A DNA stretch of 64,000 bases from Topomyia yanbarensis (lineage: Eukaryota > Arthropoda > Insecta > Diptera > Culicidae): contig NC_080672.1 of the NCBI RefSeq assembly GCF_030247195.1, positions 394,089,037 through 394,153,036 on the forward strand, in the 5' to 3' direction. This document shows positions 21,476 to 33,625 of this stretch, one piece after another. The notes under the pieces are model-generated. The model did no database searches. It was not told the origin of the DNA and saw only the letters and a program-made list of their open reading frames with translations. Numbering within the stretch: the first letter of the stretch is position 1; each line of letters starts with the position of its first letter. The position numbers and the translations under genes were made by a program.

Positions 21476-23556
21476 GCCTCTTGTAGGTTGATTGGATTGA
21501 CGGTATTACAAGCATCTTCAAGCAATATCACATGTATCAGTTTTAATTAATTTTTAATTAGTGCACAAATTTTGAAAACGATCACACATTTCTTGGCACG
21601 CATTAGTATATGCGAAATTACTATCGAGTTAGCATATGCGCCATACATACGTCCACGAGTTAAAAAGAACGCGCAGATTTGCATTCAAACGCTCGAGTCC
21701 TTCGCGATAATACTAATCCGGTCGCAAACGCGATCTTGTACGCATGTCTACGCCCACGATTTCGCAATTATAAACGTCCTGGCGATTAAGTGAACGTGGT
21801 AGCAGTTACTAATTTAAACACGCAGTTACTAATTTAAAAACGCAGTTTTTAAACACGTAAACGACTACACGGTTATATAATGTTATATAAATGAATTCAA
21901 ATACACGCTAGCGCATACCTGACATAAAAACTGCCAAATTATCAAAATGACTGGCGCCCTTCGCGATTAGGGTGATGAGCCTATTTGCGCCATGTTTCTA
22001 TTATCACCCTACCCATTTGAAGCCGTTGGCTAGAGCAGTGTCTGCCATCTTTGTTCAACGCATTGAGTCAAATGGTAGCGCAACAATAGGGGCACTCGAT
22101 TCGAGTTTTCATTGTGCTCAAACACGAGAATTTTACTGTTTTCAACGCATTTGTGTTATTATATTGGTTCTTAACAACGAAGCGAAGCGGTTGATGTCCA
22201 TTTTTATGCATTCCATTGATTGTAAGGCAAGAAATGACCGAATTAGTGAGGCACCTTGCTTAGTATGGTGAAAATAGGCTCATCGCCCTATATAAATCTG
22301 GTAACGCATGCGAAAATGCAATCGGAAACATCCTCGCACACCTACGCCCGACACGCATAAAACACTCCGGTGATTAAGTTAGGATGTTAGCACTAACGAA
22401 TATATTAAAAATGGTCAAAAGTGCGATTTTACCACGACCGTTCCGATACTATTATTAATCGATCACAAGTGGAAGCCCCAACAATTAGTTCTAACACCCC
22501 TAGTCCATTCCTTCCATCTTTGCCTAAAAATGAAACTCATATACATTAGGAGTTTCAGGGCGCCATGTTCTGATACTCTTGTGATATGAGGAATGTTACT
22601 CCCTTCCAGATCTGGATCATACACTCAAAAAAGCAGTTCGCGCGTAAATGCAAAATCCAACACGAATATGCAACTGGTTACAAGGCTATACTAACGAATT
22701 TACGCACACGAAATTACATGCATGCAGCACACACACCCTCGCAGTCAAACCTGTTAACATACAATCGCTCGAGCACTGCGCGATAATACAACCCTGATCA
22801 CAGTCGTGAACATGAAATTGCGATCATCCACACAAACTTACATAAACCTACGTAAACCCGTGAATTCGCAAACATAAAACAGCGCTTTGATAAGTGAACA
22901 TTTCAATACCTACGACTTTATAAACGCGGCTTCAAGTTCGATTATACAAATGCGTGTTCCGCTCGTACTTAAATAATTTCCTTCCTGGCCTTCAGTTGGA
23001 CCATTCTTTAAAATTAGGTTCACATATACTAGACAACAAGTTTCAAGGCGACATATGACGGGTACTCTAGTGATATGGGGGAACTCACCCTGTTCTAGCA
23101 TCTGAACCGTACATTCAAAATAGAATATCAGACTCGCGGTCCACGCGAATATTCAAAAACCTACGTGAATATACAATCGTATTTATACACGCGAAGTTTC
23201 ATGTAAGCTAGCACTCGCGATATACCAACGCCCACACGATCAAACACGGTAACATGCAAACGCTCGAGCCCTTCACGATGATGCGCAAAGGTGAACACAA
23301 AAAAAAACCCTTGCGATTAAGTGAACGCTAAAGCATTTATAATCTGATCGACGCAGTCTCAAGCGCGAACAAATAAACGCTCTGAATTGTACACTTTATA
23401 TCACAATCAGAATCACGGCCCGCTGCGATTGGTAGTAACGAGTGTTTTAGTGGCATTTCTCCTCTCGTCTGCAATTGTAGTGAGTGATTCTGAAAGGAAG
23501 CCATTCCAACAACCAAGCTGTTGAGCTTCAGTTGGATCACTTTCAAAAAAAAAAAA
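21476..23556 (+). mobile_element. Composite retroposon, diverged near-complete copy
   Basis: It starts with the family head (CCTCTTGTAGGTTGATTGGA, GACGGTATTACAAGCATC) and ends in a 12-base A-run at 23556 after TGGATCACTTTC. It holds several body units and is interrupted by MITE M1 copy b. A 19-bp tandem repeat lies at about 21805-21843 (ACGCAGTTACTAATTTAAA-like). I could not find target duplications, in keeping with greater age. The 3' hairpin strands are recognisable near 23408 and 23475. Confidence 0.7.
21970..22288. mobile_element. MITE family M1, copy b
   Basis: 319 bp between TA dinucleotides (21968-21969, 22289-22290), with ends GGGTGATGAGCCTATTTGCG and AAAATAGGCTCATCGCCC. It is inserted in a composite retroposon copy. 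A 99-codon frame spanning it (21972-22271) is a by-product of the MITE sequence; similar frames appear in the other copies only as fragments. Confidence 0.8.
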
Positions 23557-24560
23557 TCCATATCTCAATTTAACAATTCATTTATGCAATTGCCACCTGG
23601 AATTTGGAAACAAATATTATACATGCTATATTAAAAAGTTTTTTTACGAAATATAAGGTAATGGAAAACTATCGATTGTTTGGTATATTATTTATTACCA
23701 TTTTTTTAAAAAAGGAGCAATGCCGATGAAATCGGAGTAGGCAGTTTCGCGAAGGGTAGGAGGAAGCTACAACCAAGCCATCCTGCTTCCTATTAGGGCT
23801 GAAATGGAACGATAGAATCACCTCCGGTAAATATAGCGATCTAAAGTAGATTTCACAGCGTTGCATAAATGTCAAGTTAGATAAAAAGCAGACGGAAGCG
23901 TATTCGATTAGTCGATTGCGATTTTGCGAAATAAAAAATTAGGTTTTGTTTTAGGTAATCCTAGTAATTGAGAAAACAAAAAAAACACGATTAGCCCGGG
24001 ATATTTCCTATGTATTCATTCTCTAAAATTCAACCAAATAAGCTCGTTACAGGACTTTTTTTTTCTTTTTTATTCTTTTAAGAGTCCGCTGAATATATAA
24101 ACCACTACGCGGCAGATACATGCCACGTAAGAAAGTCGGTGTGATTTTGTGAAGGAAAAGAGCCCGGAGAAAAACCGGAAAACATTACGTAACTCCGCAA
24201 AAATTACGCATCAAACAATGCGTATAAAAGAATCCAGTGTATTAGAACGTATCGGAATTCACAGCTCTACAAGAATTCCCTCAGTTCAAACAAATATAAT
24301 TAAATTAGATGCTTCGGAAGCTCATGAATTTGGTAGATGATTTATGATCACCTTCCACATCCACAAATTGCTTGCTAGATCCGAAATGTTTGTCGAATTT
24401 GGAATATTTTTATTACGGATGTGTTCAGGATTTTGAATGGGGAGAATAAATATTCTTTTCTCGGGATCTCACAATGTTTGGATCAACAAGTACGTATAAA
24501 GTTTCCTTAGACAAGTTTTCGCGATAACATTTTGCTTAACGATCTGGTTTGGTGTCGTTG
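23557..24560. other. No gene seen
   Basis: A+T-rich unassigned DNA. Frames such as 23669-23875 (minus) and 24149-24340 (plus) are short and unrecognised. Confidence 0.4.
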
Positions 24561-24574
24561 ATACTAGAAGTGCA

Positions 24575-25110
24575 ATTAGGACCCTGTTATGCAATACTAA
24601 TTCCCAAAAGAGAAAATTGGATTAAACCAAGGAAACAAGACGTAACCTAAAATAAGTTTGATGTTTCTAATTTATCTCGTCAGTAACTAGCATCAACTGG
24701 GTGTCTAGTCAGACGATGTATCTAAACTAGTACCTAAATTAGCACTAGTTAGACACAAAAAATCCAAACAATTCACATGACACATAGGAACTTTTTTTTA
24801 CTTTTTTATTTACGTAACTTAAAAAAATTCATTCGTTACGCAACACATGTGAACGCATCATATATCTGGCTCGTCCCGAGTGATGACCCGGGAAGCAAAT
24901 GCAGAAGCTCTGGTTTGCTGACAAGAAAGCGAAAACGAACTCTTGTCTTTTGGCTAGAAAACCAAGCGCCTGGTATTATGCAATCTTAATTTCCAAAGAG
25001 GAAAATTGGATTAAATCGATTTACGCATTAAGGGCACAAGACATAACCTAAAATAAATTTAGCACCCAGTTGGTGCTAGTTACTGACGAGACGAATTCGA
25101 AACACAAAAA
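24575..25110. mobile_element. Hammerhead-bearing repeat family 2, two units
   Basis: The block TTATGCAATACTAATT(C)CC...GAGAAAATTGGATTAAA occurs at about 24585 and about 24972, giving a ~388-bp unit. It is followed each time by CAAGAC(G/A)TAACCTAAAATAA. Unit 1 carries a hammerhead-like fold on the minus strand (24661-24754): GUC, stem I ACTAG/CTAGT type, CUGACGA and GAAAC. Unit 2 ends in a plus-strand fold: TAGCACC-CAGTT-GGTGCTA, CUGACGA (25083-25089), GACGAATTC, GAAAC (25099-25103). Unit 2 lacks a GUC. The spacer GTGATGACCCGGGAAGC parallels GTGATGTCCCG of family 1. Confidence 0.5.
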
Positions 25111-26934
25111 TCGAAATTATTTTAAGATCCTGTTTCAAAGTTCGTCTTAAGATACAAAGTATGATAGAGGGAGTTCCAGGTGGGGCCCACATCACGTCGG
25201 CTGTAAAAATCCCGGTTTTTTGAGTCATTCATGAATAATACTGTTAGAGTATTTCTATCATCGAAAAAGACGACACAAACATATAGAGAGCAATTTGAGA
25301 AAACGCTTCATCAAGTAACGTATTTTAGGAACAACTTTTCCGCATTCCGAAAAACTGCATAATAAACACGCGATATTAAACGATTTAACCAGAGTTTCCT
25401 CCATTACTTCATATATAATATTCCAATAATTGACGATCTGGGGGAGCCGAGTGCGAAAAAAAACCTGCAAACATTTTCACAGCGCCTAACCTCATTCCTC
25501 GGGCTGACCGGAGATTATTAAAAAGTCAATGGTTAGCGAAAGTTTTTTTTCTTCTCTTTCTCTCTCTTCCTCAAGCGTTACTATTTCCTCGTCTGTTTTA
25601 TGTTTCAGCCAACATCCACTTACTCCCAAGTTTACTGCTGTCTTCACCGTTGTCGCTGGCGTTCGTACCCGTTGGGGTATATCTTATATTAAACAGGACA
25701 GCAACCAGAGTCTCAACATAACCTGAATGATAACAACAACCGCCGTGCCGACAGACGTACACACACACACACACACACCACACGTCGTGGTCGGTGGTTC
25801 CAAGAGATGACGGAATCGATGATTTCATCAAATTAAATTTAAAATAGTTATCGTCTGTTGTTTTTGGTATCTTTTTTGCCGCTGCCAGTAGAAACACAGC
25901 TTCCTCCTCTGTCGTTGCAGACAACGAAAGAGATAGCGTATTCGTCGATCGGTTTGATAGGAAGTGGAATTAACACCGAAGCAAATCATAGTTGTTGTCC
26001 AGCTTCATACCTTCAACCTGTTACTCGAGCATTTCTCATAATTTCATGTCGAAGAGTTAAGTAGTGAATGTTCTTATTATTTTCGCCATCGTTCAATGAA
26101 ACCTGTTCCACTGTGCAACGTCGTGTGTCTTTGCTAATTGAACGGGAAGGAGGAAATTGATCAATGGACAGCACAAACGATAAAAAGTGGAATTCGCTGC
26201 AGTAACACGCGTCATTACATTACGGTGTCGTTCCAGAGTCGCCCGACTCATAAAAAGCATAACCAATGATTTGTCCCTCCACTGTGTTCGGTATGACTAA
26301 TTCTTTCAGTGCTGGCTTATTCACTCCCGAATCGCCGATTTTCGGCGAATATCGGTACTCTACAACAGATCGACAGGCAGGCAGACAGACATAAGCAGCC
26401 GCCAACAAGTCCGGCGGCGTGAAATTTAATGAAATTTGACGCCGATCTGGACCGTGGACCGGGAAAGTTATTAAAACGAGACAACCGTTTCCAGCATAGT
26501 TTCGTTTTGCTTGCGCAGAACAACCGTTGTACTTGATCATCATCATCATCATCATCATGATTGCTGTTCGCCACGGCGCAGCTCATAATAAATGCGATTA
26601 TTTTTTTTTTTCGGGACGGTTGCCTATTCCAATCCAGTATGACGTGCACACTGAACAGGTGAAACAGAGTGCAAAAATTGCCAATGTTGTCCGGTGATAC
26701 AGGCGTCGAGAATTGCCTTGGTTTTGGGAAACAACAGCTTTTAGGTGATTGGGGGAGTTATCAGAACTTTCAATTAACAAGGTAAACTAGTTTAATGAGA
26801 ATTCGGAATGCGTTGATTCTTCTAAAAATTCAATATCTTTCTAACTTTTCCGTCTGTATTCTTGTGGATTCACAACCGTCGAACATTGTGGCATATAATG
26901 CTAAATCAAACCAAGATTGTGTACCAAATTATAT
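25111..26934. other. Non-repetitive DNA with microsatellites; no gene seen
   Basis: Contains a (CA)n run at about 25760-25778 and an (ATC)n run at about 26536-26558. Overlapping frames of 100-112 codons on the minus strand (25598-25924, 26220-26558, 26317-26649) run through these microsatellites and show no domain. The region is more G+C-rich than its surroundings and may be host intron or intergenic DNA. Confidence 0.4.
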
Positions 26935-27222
26935 CAATAGACGTAGATTCGCGTGGAGGCATGAGATAGGAAACTTGCGACAAACTATGGTATACGACGA
27001 CCGTGATTCAGAACATTTTATTGTTTTCGAACAAAAAACTGAATTGTTCACTTTTTTGCAACATTTCAAAACGATTAGCTTATCGTTTTGAAATGTTGCA
27101 AAAAAGTGAACAATTCAGTTCTTTGTTCGAAAACAATAAAATTTTCTGAATCGCGGTCGTCATATAACATAGTTTGTCGCAAGTTTCCTATCTCATGCCT
27201 CCACGCGAGTCTACGTCTATTG
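26935..27222. repeat. 288-bp near-perfect palindrome
   Basis: The left arm 26935-27075 and right arm 27082-27222 are reverse complements with about six mismatches in 141 bases, separated by only six bases (TAGCTT). The outer ends are CAATAGACGTAGA and TCTACGTCTATTG. The mismatches include small changes such as TTCGCG versus CTCGCG. No TIR family seen elsewhere in the window matches it, and it lacks coding capacity; both overlapping frames are products of the symmetry. Confidence 0.9.
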
Positions 27223-29392
27223 CAAAGCAAAGCCAGCATGACTTTTATGACTATTTCGGATTTTTTTTAAATCTACATTCAAAACAAATGCGCTGGAGCG
27301 CAAATGTATCTGTTTTTTCCGCTATTGAAATGTGAGCTAAAAGCTCCCAAATGATTCGTTAGTGTTAAACCAAACTCATACACGATATCGAACCCCATAG
27401 GTACACGTCATTAGCTAAACCGTTCAGAGATAACTTGAATAACACATACCTTGCTATCTGCATCTCTTTGCTATTCCACTCCGTAAGATTGTGATCACTG
27501 CTGCAATGATGAGAAATTTAAACATATAGCTAGAAGTTACGTCTTGTTATGGCCTAGAGTGTAAAGAGGTGTTCTAAATGTTGTTTTTTTTCTAGTGAGT
27601 CTCAGTTGTAGAGAAAATGGAATCTTTACGAGCTTCGTTTGCAGCAAATGGACACAAAACCCAATACTAGCAAACTCAAATTATATCTGAGTGTGAGTAG
27701 ACGATTTTTTCCGAGAGCGTTGCGCTCATCTCAAACTGTGCGCGAATCGGTCCATGTTCAAAAATAAGATTGTGAGCGCAAAAACAGAAAATGTAAGCGC
27801 GCTGTTTTGGGTGTACAGGATCAGTCCTTTTCTAGCTACCGAAGGCAACGGTCACGATATACAGTATACTTTTCGCATTGTCCCGAACCAGCGTGATTCA
27901 GGGATGTCTGATTTTTAGCTTACTTGATTTGTCGATTTTTTTTGTGCTAACCGATTAGTTCAATTAATCGGGCACTATTAATCAAATATTTCGATTAATT
28001 ACCAACTTACAAAGAAATTGATAGATAGTTTCTATTCGTAACAGGGTTCAAGTTTTTTCGTAAAATTATTTTTATTTGAGGAATTTAAATTCGTTACGCT
28101 GTGTGCATGGTACTCAATTGAATACGTGTAGTGGTATAGACTTACCAAGTACTCTAATCAGTGGAAACGTAGTCCAAGTTTGGTCCTGACAAACGGTTTC
28201 TCGTTTTGGTAACATGCATCGATTTGATGTGATATATCACCCAAAATAGAAAGTTGTATTAGACTATGTTGTGCATTAGAGACACAATACCTATCATTAT
28301 ATAACGCTAAATCAGTGTCAGAGACAGTTGAGAAAAATTTAATTTGAAAATTATTTACTAAAGGTAGATATTGTGTTCTTCATGCACAAAATGGTTTACT
28401 TTTATCGGTTACTGGTGAACTATCAAGATGAGTGAGCCGCAGAAGCAAGCAGTTGAGCTCCGGCTATATGTACGGTATTTTCGTTTTAGCATTCGCAATA
28501 TGGAACATTTATGGTAGAAATTGAGGTTAGAATTACGGAAGTCGAACTTATCCAGTTGCATCATGTCAGGCATACAGTATTGATAACGTTTAGGCAAAAT
28601 CATTCATTTCGCAAAACTGTGGCTGCTATTCAAATAGTAATGATAACGCCGCAGATATCACAAAATCAGTGAGCGCCATCAGCGAGGAAACTAATACCAG
28701 CGAAGGCAAGTTCACACACATGACAAATGCAAGAAGCAAGGAAAAATATCTGATCGCGAGCATCAAGGCTGCATTATAGGGGTCTTCTGGTTGTAAACAA
28801 GAATTTCGAGCGGTTTTTTTTTCCTGAAAACTACTAAAGATATTTTTGTGCGGTTTTTTTTATTTTGTTACTTAACTTGCCTTTTTACAATTTTGAAATT
28901 AAAAGTATTTATCTATGTACAATCTTGAGCTTGCAGTGCATGACTAGGCAGAAAAATGCTCCCGATTTTGTGTTCGAGTGGTTGAAACAGGAAAAATCGA
29001 TATTTCTGTTATTGTTATTTTATTTATTTATTTTATTTTTTTATAGCCTGACACGAGATTTTCGCAAAAAAAAAATTTTTTTCGCAAAATTAAAAATGTT
29101 TGAACAAAAAAACACCATTTTTGTTTACCGGAGATATGCTGCACAAACGAATAAAAATAATTCTCCCAAATAACTCGTGACAGACCATAGCGACACTTCT
29201 GCTGAATAAATGAACACTTATAAAGACCCGATATTTTAAATATTTTAAACAAAAGCTTGCCAACACTAACGCAAAAACACGACGCGCGAATAGACCGAAA
29301 GTGGTCATGAATTTGGCCCCATATCTCAAAAACCAACAGATTTTGATCAAATCCTTTATAAGGTTCATTTGTAGTACGGTATGGATACGAAA
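27223..29392. other. Mostly unassigned; possible hAT-like end
   Basis: At about 27898-28010 the text CAGGGATGTCTGATTTTT followed by CGATTAGTTCAATTAATCG and more TTAATCGA-type words resembles the interior and left end of the hAT-type MITE at 59843-60148. No opposite end was identified. The rest is A+T-rich, with frames under 105 codons and no domains. Confidence 0.35.
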
Positions 29393-29394
29393 TA

Positions 29395-29713
29395 CAGTGA
29401 AGACCCGATTTTATCAGCTTTTTGACCCAATTTTATCAGCCTCATATGAAAATTGATAGTAGTTTGATGGGCTCTAGCAGACGAACCAAGTTGAATGCGA
29501 GTAAATCCTTTCTTAAGCTTTTTTTATCTTAGAAAACCGAAATATGCAAAAAAAACATTTTAATTTAATTTTGCGCTGTCAGATCCCCTTGAAAGAAATT
29601 TAAGCTAAATAAACAGGAAAGGTTATGAGACTATATCTATGGACTAAAGAAGAATATTTTAAGAGCTTCGGTTTCTTGAAAAGAAAGGGGCTGATAAAAA
29701 CGGCTCTTCACTG
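29395..29713. mobile_element. MITE family M4 (Tc1/mariner-type)
   Basis: 319 bp between TA dinucleotides (29393-29394, 29714-29715). The ends CAGTGAAGACCCGATTTTAT and AAAACGGCTCTTCACTG form a ~24-bp inverted repeat with a few mismatches, and both ends carry a TTATCAGC-type motif. Non-coding. Confidence 0.7.
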
Positions 29714-29788
29714 TATGTAGCAAAAATAAAATCCAAGAACACACGCGAATTTGCGAAGGACACACGATCATAAAATAGAATTTATATA

Positions 29789-30107
29789 GGGTAAAGTGCC
29801 TATTTTCACCATACTAAGTAGGGTGCCTCACTAATTCATTAATTTTTCGGCCTACAATCAGTGGAATGCGAAAAAATTTACATCAACAGCTTTGCTTCGC
29901 TATTAAGAACCAATATAATAACACAAATGCGTTGAAAACAGTGAAATTCTCGTGTTTGAGCGCAACGAAAACACGAATCGAGTGCCCCTATTGTTGCGCT
30001 ACCATTTGACTCAATGCGTTAAACAAAGATGGCAGACACTGCTCTAACCAACGGCTTCAAATGGGTAGCGTGATAATAGAAACATAGCGATAATGGGCTC
30101 ATCACCT
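29789..30107. mobile_element. MITE family M1, copy c
   Basis: 319 bp between TA dinucleotides (29787-29788, 30108-30109), with ends GGGTAAAGTGCCTATTTTCA and ATAATGGGCTCATCACCT. Its orientation is opposite to copy b. It is inserted in a composite retroposon. Confidence 0.78.
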
Positions 30108-30289
30108 TATGCGTAGTTACATTCACGCGACATACAAACGCACACACGATCGAACACGTTAGCGTACAAACGCTCGAATCCTTCGCGATGATACACGCGA
30201 TCGTGAGGTCCCCACGCCCCCGCACATATCTGAACCGTACAATAATTATCACATTCAGAATCACGGCCTGCTGCAATTGGTCTGGTGTA

Positions 30290-31115
30290 GTGGGCAAAAA
30301 AATCGACTTCTTTTTATCCGCTTAATTGTTCGTATTGAACCTCTAGAATAGTCTCCCGCAAACTTGGTGGCCACGCTGAAATTCTTTTGTTTTAAACAGC
30401 CATGCATTCCTCACGCATATTTTCTATAACACACGCCGATTTTAAACTGTCTACAATAATTTTGGACAAATTAACAGCAATAAAATACAGTGTAAATAAT
30501 GCACTCTAAACTACTTCTACCCAAATGGGTTATTTTCTACAGCGTTTTTTCCGTGATGCAATTTGAGGTGGAACAGCTTTTAATAGCGTTTTTCTCGAAA
30601 ACGCGTTTTTTTTTAAATTGGCGAACACGATAACTCAAAAACTAATCAACGAATTGTCTTGATTTTTTTTATGAAATGTGTGTAGCCTGTCGATGAACCA
30701 CAGAAAACTGAATAAATAAAAATTTCTCCCTATTTGAAGAAAAATGAGCGAATTTTACAGTAAAATATGAGATTTTTCGGTTTTTATAAAGCCATTTTCC
30801 GTAACTCGGACTTTTTCTATTTTTTGAGGTTCATCGGCTGAATACAACTTGAAGTTTTACAAATCTTACTGAATTTTCCGTGTCAGACAATTTTATCGAA
30901 GGTTGTGGTGTTCGCCGCGCTCCTCGGCGCAGAAATGGTTGGACATCTACTCTTCGATCGCTCGTATGTGTGGCTCTGCGCTACTGATTTTTTTTTTCGT
31001 GCGCAATGAATGTATAAATAAATCTTAACATTCCATAAAAGATCCATTGTTACCTTTCCTTCAAAATAGTAAAACAAAATAACCTTCGATTTGACCACTT
31101 TGCACAAGATGTTCC
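30290..31115. mobile_element. Insertion block related to the 300-600 mariner end
   Basis: This block splits a retroposon copy. Its part at 30480-30590 resembles 475-595 (ACCCAAATGGGTTA, ACAGCGTTTTTTCC, GATGCAATTTGA). The 3' portion (about 30610-31100) is different A+T-rich DNA with no recognised protein. The element class is probably Tc1/mariner but was not proven. Confidence 0.4.
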
Positions 31116-31334
31116 TCTTAAGTAGTGTTTTAGTGGGTGACCTTTCCCGTCTCGTCTACAATTGTAGTGAGTGATTCTGACAGGGACCTCTGCCGAGACC
31201 CTAACTCTACAGCTCCAGTACAACCCTCGAAAAAAATCTACATTTATTGCTTTAGCTTTTGAACATTTTTGTGGCTTTTGTTATTGACCTATAAAAGAAA
31301 GTTACTTTAAGCTGTTGCTTGCAATACACCTCTA

Positions 31335-31790
31335 CTCACTCTATATTAGCATCACTGAAAATGAAGTATCAGATGCACGGTCCGCGCCGTCATTCAAGAA
31401 TACACGTGGATATGCGAATGGCAACACAGCTATAAGATCGAATTTATGGACGCGAATTTTAACACACGCTAGCACATGCGACATACAACGCTCGAGCCCT
31501 TCGCGATGCTGCACAAGAGCGATCACCCATGCACTACTACGCCCAATATTTCGCAAGCACAACCCCGATGATATAGTGCACGCAATAGCACTTATAATCT
31601 GATCAAGCGCGAGCATATAAACGCTCATTCCCACGCGATCGTGAAGTCCGCATATGGCCGCATATCTGAAGTCGCTGTATTTGGCCTTAAGCAGTGTTTT
31701 AGTGGGTGACACTTTCCGTTTCGTCTGCAATTGTGGTGAGTGATTCTGACAGGGAGCGCTTCCGAGTTGAACCACTCAAAAAAATAATAA
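31335..31790 (+). mobile_element. Composite retroposon, short 3' fragment
   Basis: One body unit (GAAAATGAAGTATCAGATGC, GGTCCGCGCCGTCATTCAAG) runs straight into the family 3' end (GCAGTGTTTTAGTGGGTGAC, GTGATTCTGACAGGGAGC) with a short A-run at about 31780. Central parts are deleted compared with copies A and B. Confidence 0.65.
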
Positions 31791-32425
31791 TCGTAATATC
31801 AATATAAAACTATAAAACTTTTAAATGAATATATGAAATCCCAAACTAGTCAAGTGGCACGTGCCTTGTGACAATCTGACCGATTAAAATCTATAAAATA
31901 GGAATTTTTGAAAATTAGTAGATTAAGTGAAGAAACTGCAAGGATTTTAGTGGCTTAATTGAAATTGATTGGCGTAATTGTTTTACAAAAACTATCTTTT
32001 TTCAGTGCTGATTTCTAACCCTCCAAAAGGCAAGCTAAAATTGTGACTTCAAGAAGCATCATTCCTGAGATCCAATGAAATCATAGGCCTCTTTTTTGTC
32101 GTTTTATTTTTGAGAGAATCGAAAGCCCGTAAGCACTCGAACATTTGTATTTCAAATTACTAGTTCATTGAAATTAGAGAACTGTAACTAGCCGGGCCTC
32201 TGAGACCCCTTGCCTTTTTGAGGGTTACTTACAGTTTTGGGAATAACTTAGAATATACAACTTTTTCAATATTATGTGATCATCGTTTTTGCAAAAGAAA
32301 TATCTTTCTAAAGGTGACACAAGTTTTCTAATCGGCAAACAAACTGCTCAGATATACCAAGTTAAAGCGAACGCTCCCACTTTTTGGACCCCTAGGTAGA
32401 TATTCCGAAATGCACAAAAAAATGT
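31791..32425. other. No gene seen
   Basis: A+T-rich unassigned DNA without recognisable repeats or frames. Confidence 0.4.
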
Positions 32426-32429
32426 TTCA

Positions 32430-32710
32430 CATTTCACTTTGTCGTCTAACTGGCAGTAAGTTGGTATCAGTTACTGTCGAATGGAACACCAAACATTAAA
32501 ATCCAACTTCTCTAAGTTAGGTTTTGTGCCCGCAAGCGCAAATTGGAATATCGATTTTTTTCCTTTAGGAAAAATAAAGGTTGCATATTCACAGGTGTGT
32601 GGCTCTAATGCCAAGAGACAAGAGTTCGGTTCCCTATACTCGTCAGCGACCCAAAGTTTTCGTGCTTGGTTAACCGAGACATCACTCGGTATCACCCAGT
32701 TGCTTTAAGC
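32430..32710 (+). mobile_element. Hammerhead-bearing repeat family 2, plus-strand unit
   Basis: The hammerhead-like fold is on the plus strand: GUC (32444-32446), stem I TAACTGGCA paired with TATCAGTTA through a 9-base loop, CTGTCGA (CUGANGA with one change), then ATG-GAA-CAC, CAAAC (GAAAC changed). The unit continues through CTTTAGGAAAAATAAAGG and CAAGAGACAAGAGTTCG-like text to GAGACATCACTCGG, the complement of the GTGATGTC block seen in the other units. The catalytic core is damaged at two positions. Confidence 0.45.
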
Positions 32711-33509
32711 GTTCACATATCGTCGCTGTTGTGCTATCTTATGACAAGCGCCATTTTGCACATTTCGAGAAAAACGATTTTTAAAGTTTGAGATTGAATA
32801 TCTTAAAACTTATGAATGGTATAAACAATTCAAAGAAGACAAATGATGCTTCTATCTATTTTGCATTAATCTCTCAAATATTACGAAAATCGGTTAACTA
32901 CATTGCGAGTTTTCTTTAAAAATGTAAACAAAAGTCAGTCTCACACGTGTCATAGGTGTGTATTGATGACAAAATTTGTATGCCGTGTCATAATCGTGCA
33001 TGGAAAATTTTCCATAGAAAAAAATATCAATTATTAACTTTTATTCATATCTTTGGCTTCATTTGGTCTATATACAATCGGTGAGATGCATTTTGAAGGA
33101 AATGAGTCAGGGAATCTAGAAAAAATAGTTATTTTTGGTTACAGTGTTGCCAAATATGCTATATTTCCAGTTTAAACATAAATTGCATTTTTCTCACAGT
33201 TCGCGCATTTTTGTTTCGAAAATGATTATTCCATTGTGTTTATCAGATAGTTTTACATATAAAAACATCTCATACATAAAGATAATTAGAGCTAATCCCC
33301 AGACACAGTCATTTGAAGCAAAAAATTAAAAATTTCTCAGCACGTTTCTCGCTATATCTCAGTAACCAAGCAGAATGTCAAAATTCTGTAAACGCCACTT
33401 TGTAGAGACTTTTTAGACAAGTAATGTGGTATATCTAACTCAGTTTACCCCAAAATGGCGTTTGTCATAGGATAGCCCAACAGCGACGATATGTTGTGTG
33501 AACTATTCG

Positions 33510-33625
33510 GATTTAATGTCTATCTGGTGCCAGTTTGGTGTTAGTTTTGATTTATCGTCTATCTGGCAGCAAGTTGGTGCCAGTTACTGACGAATGGAAC
33601 ACGAAACATTCAAAACGCAACATGG
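33510..33625 (+). ncRNA. Hammerhead-like fold, family 2
   Basis: Plus strand: stem I TATCTGGCA (33560-33568) pairs with TGCCAGTTA with one mismatch. Then come CUGACGA (33587-33593), a GAA-capped stem II in ATGGAACAC (33594-33602), GAAA (33603-33606) and C. GUC lies just before stem I (33557-33559). A second GTC-TATCTGG lies 39 bp upstream, and its AATG could pair with CATT after GAAAC as stem III. A degenerate copy. Confidence 0.45.

Larger units (their letters stand above)
29735..31232 (+). mobile_element. Composite retroposon copy with two insertions
   Basis: The body starts at AAGAACACACGCGAATTTG and is split first by MITE M1 copy c. It resumes at 30115 (TTACATTCACGCGACAT) and runs to TGCAATTGGTCTGG (about 30290). 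A second inserted block ends near 31115, after which the family 3' end continues (AAGTAGTGTTTTAGTGGGTG, GTGAGTGATTCTGACAGGG) to an A-run at about 31225-31232. It is 5'-truncated. Confidence 0.65.

Noticed and set aside
21972..22271. 99-codon frame as a small protein
   Set aside because: It lies almost entirely within MITE M1; the other two copies of the MITE do not keep the frame open.
26795..27270. Two frames of 98 and 60 codons around the palindrome
   Set aside because: They mirror each other because of the inverted repeat; no protein family is recognisable.
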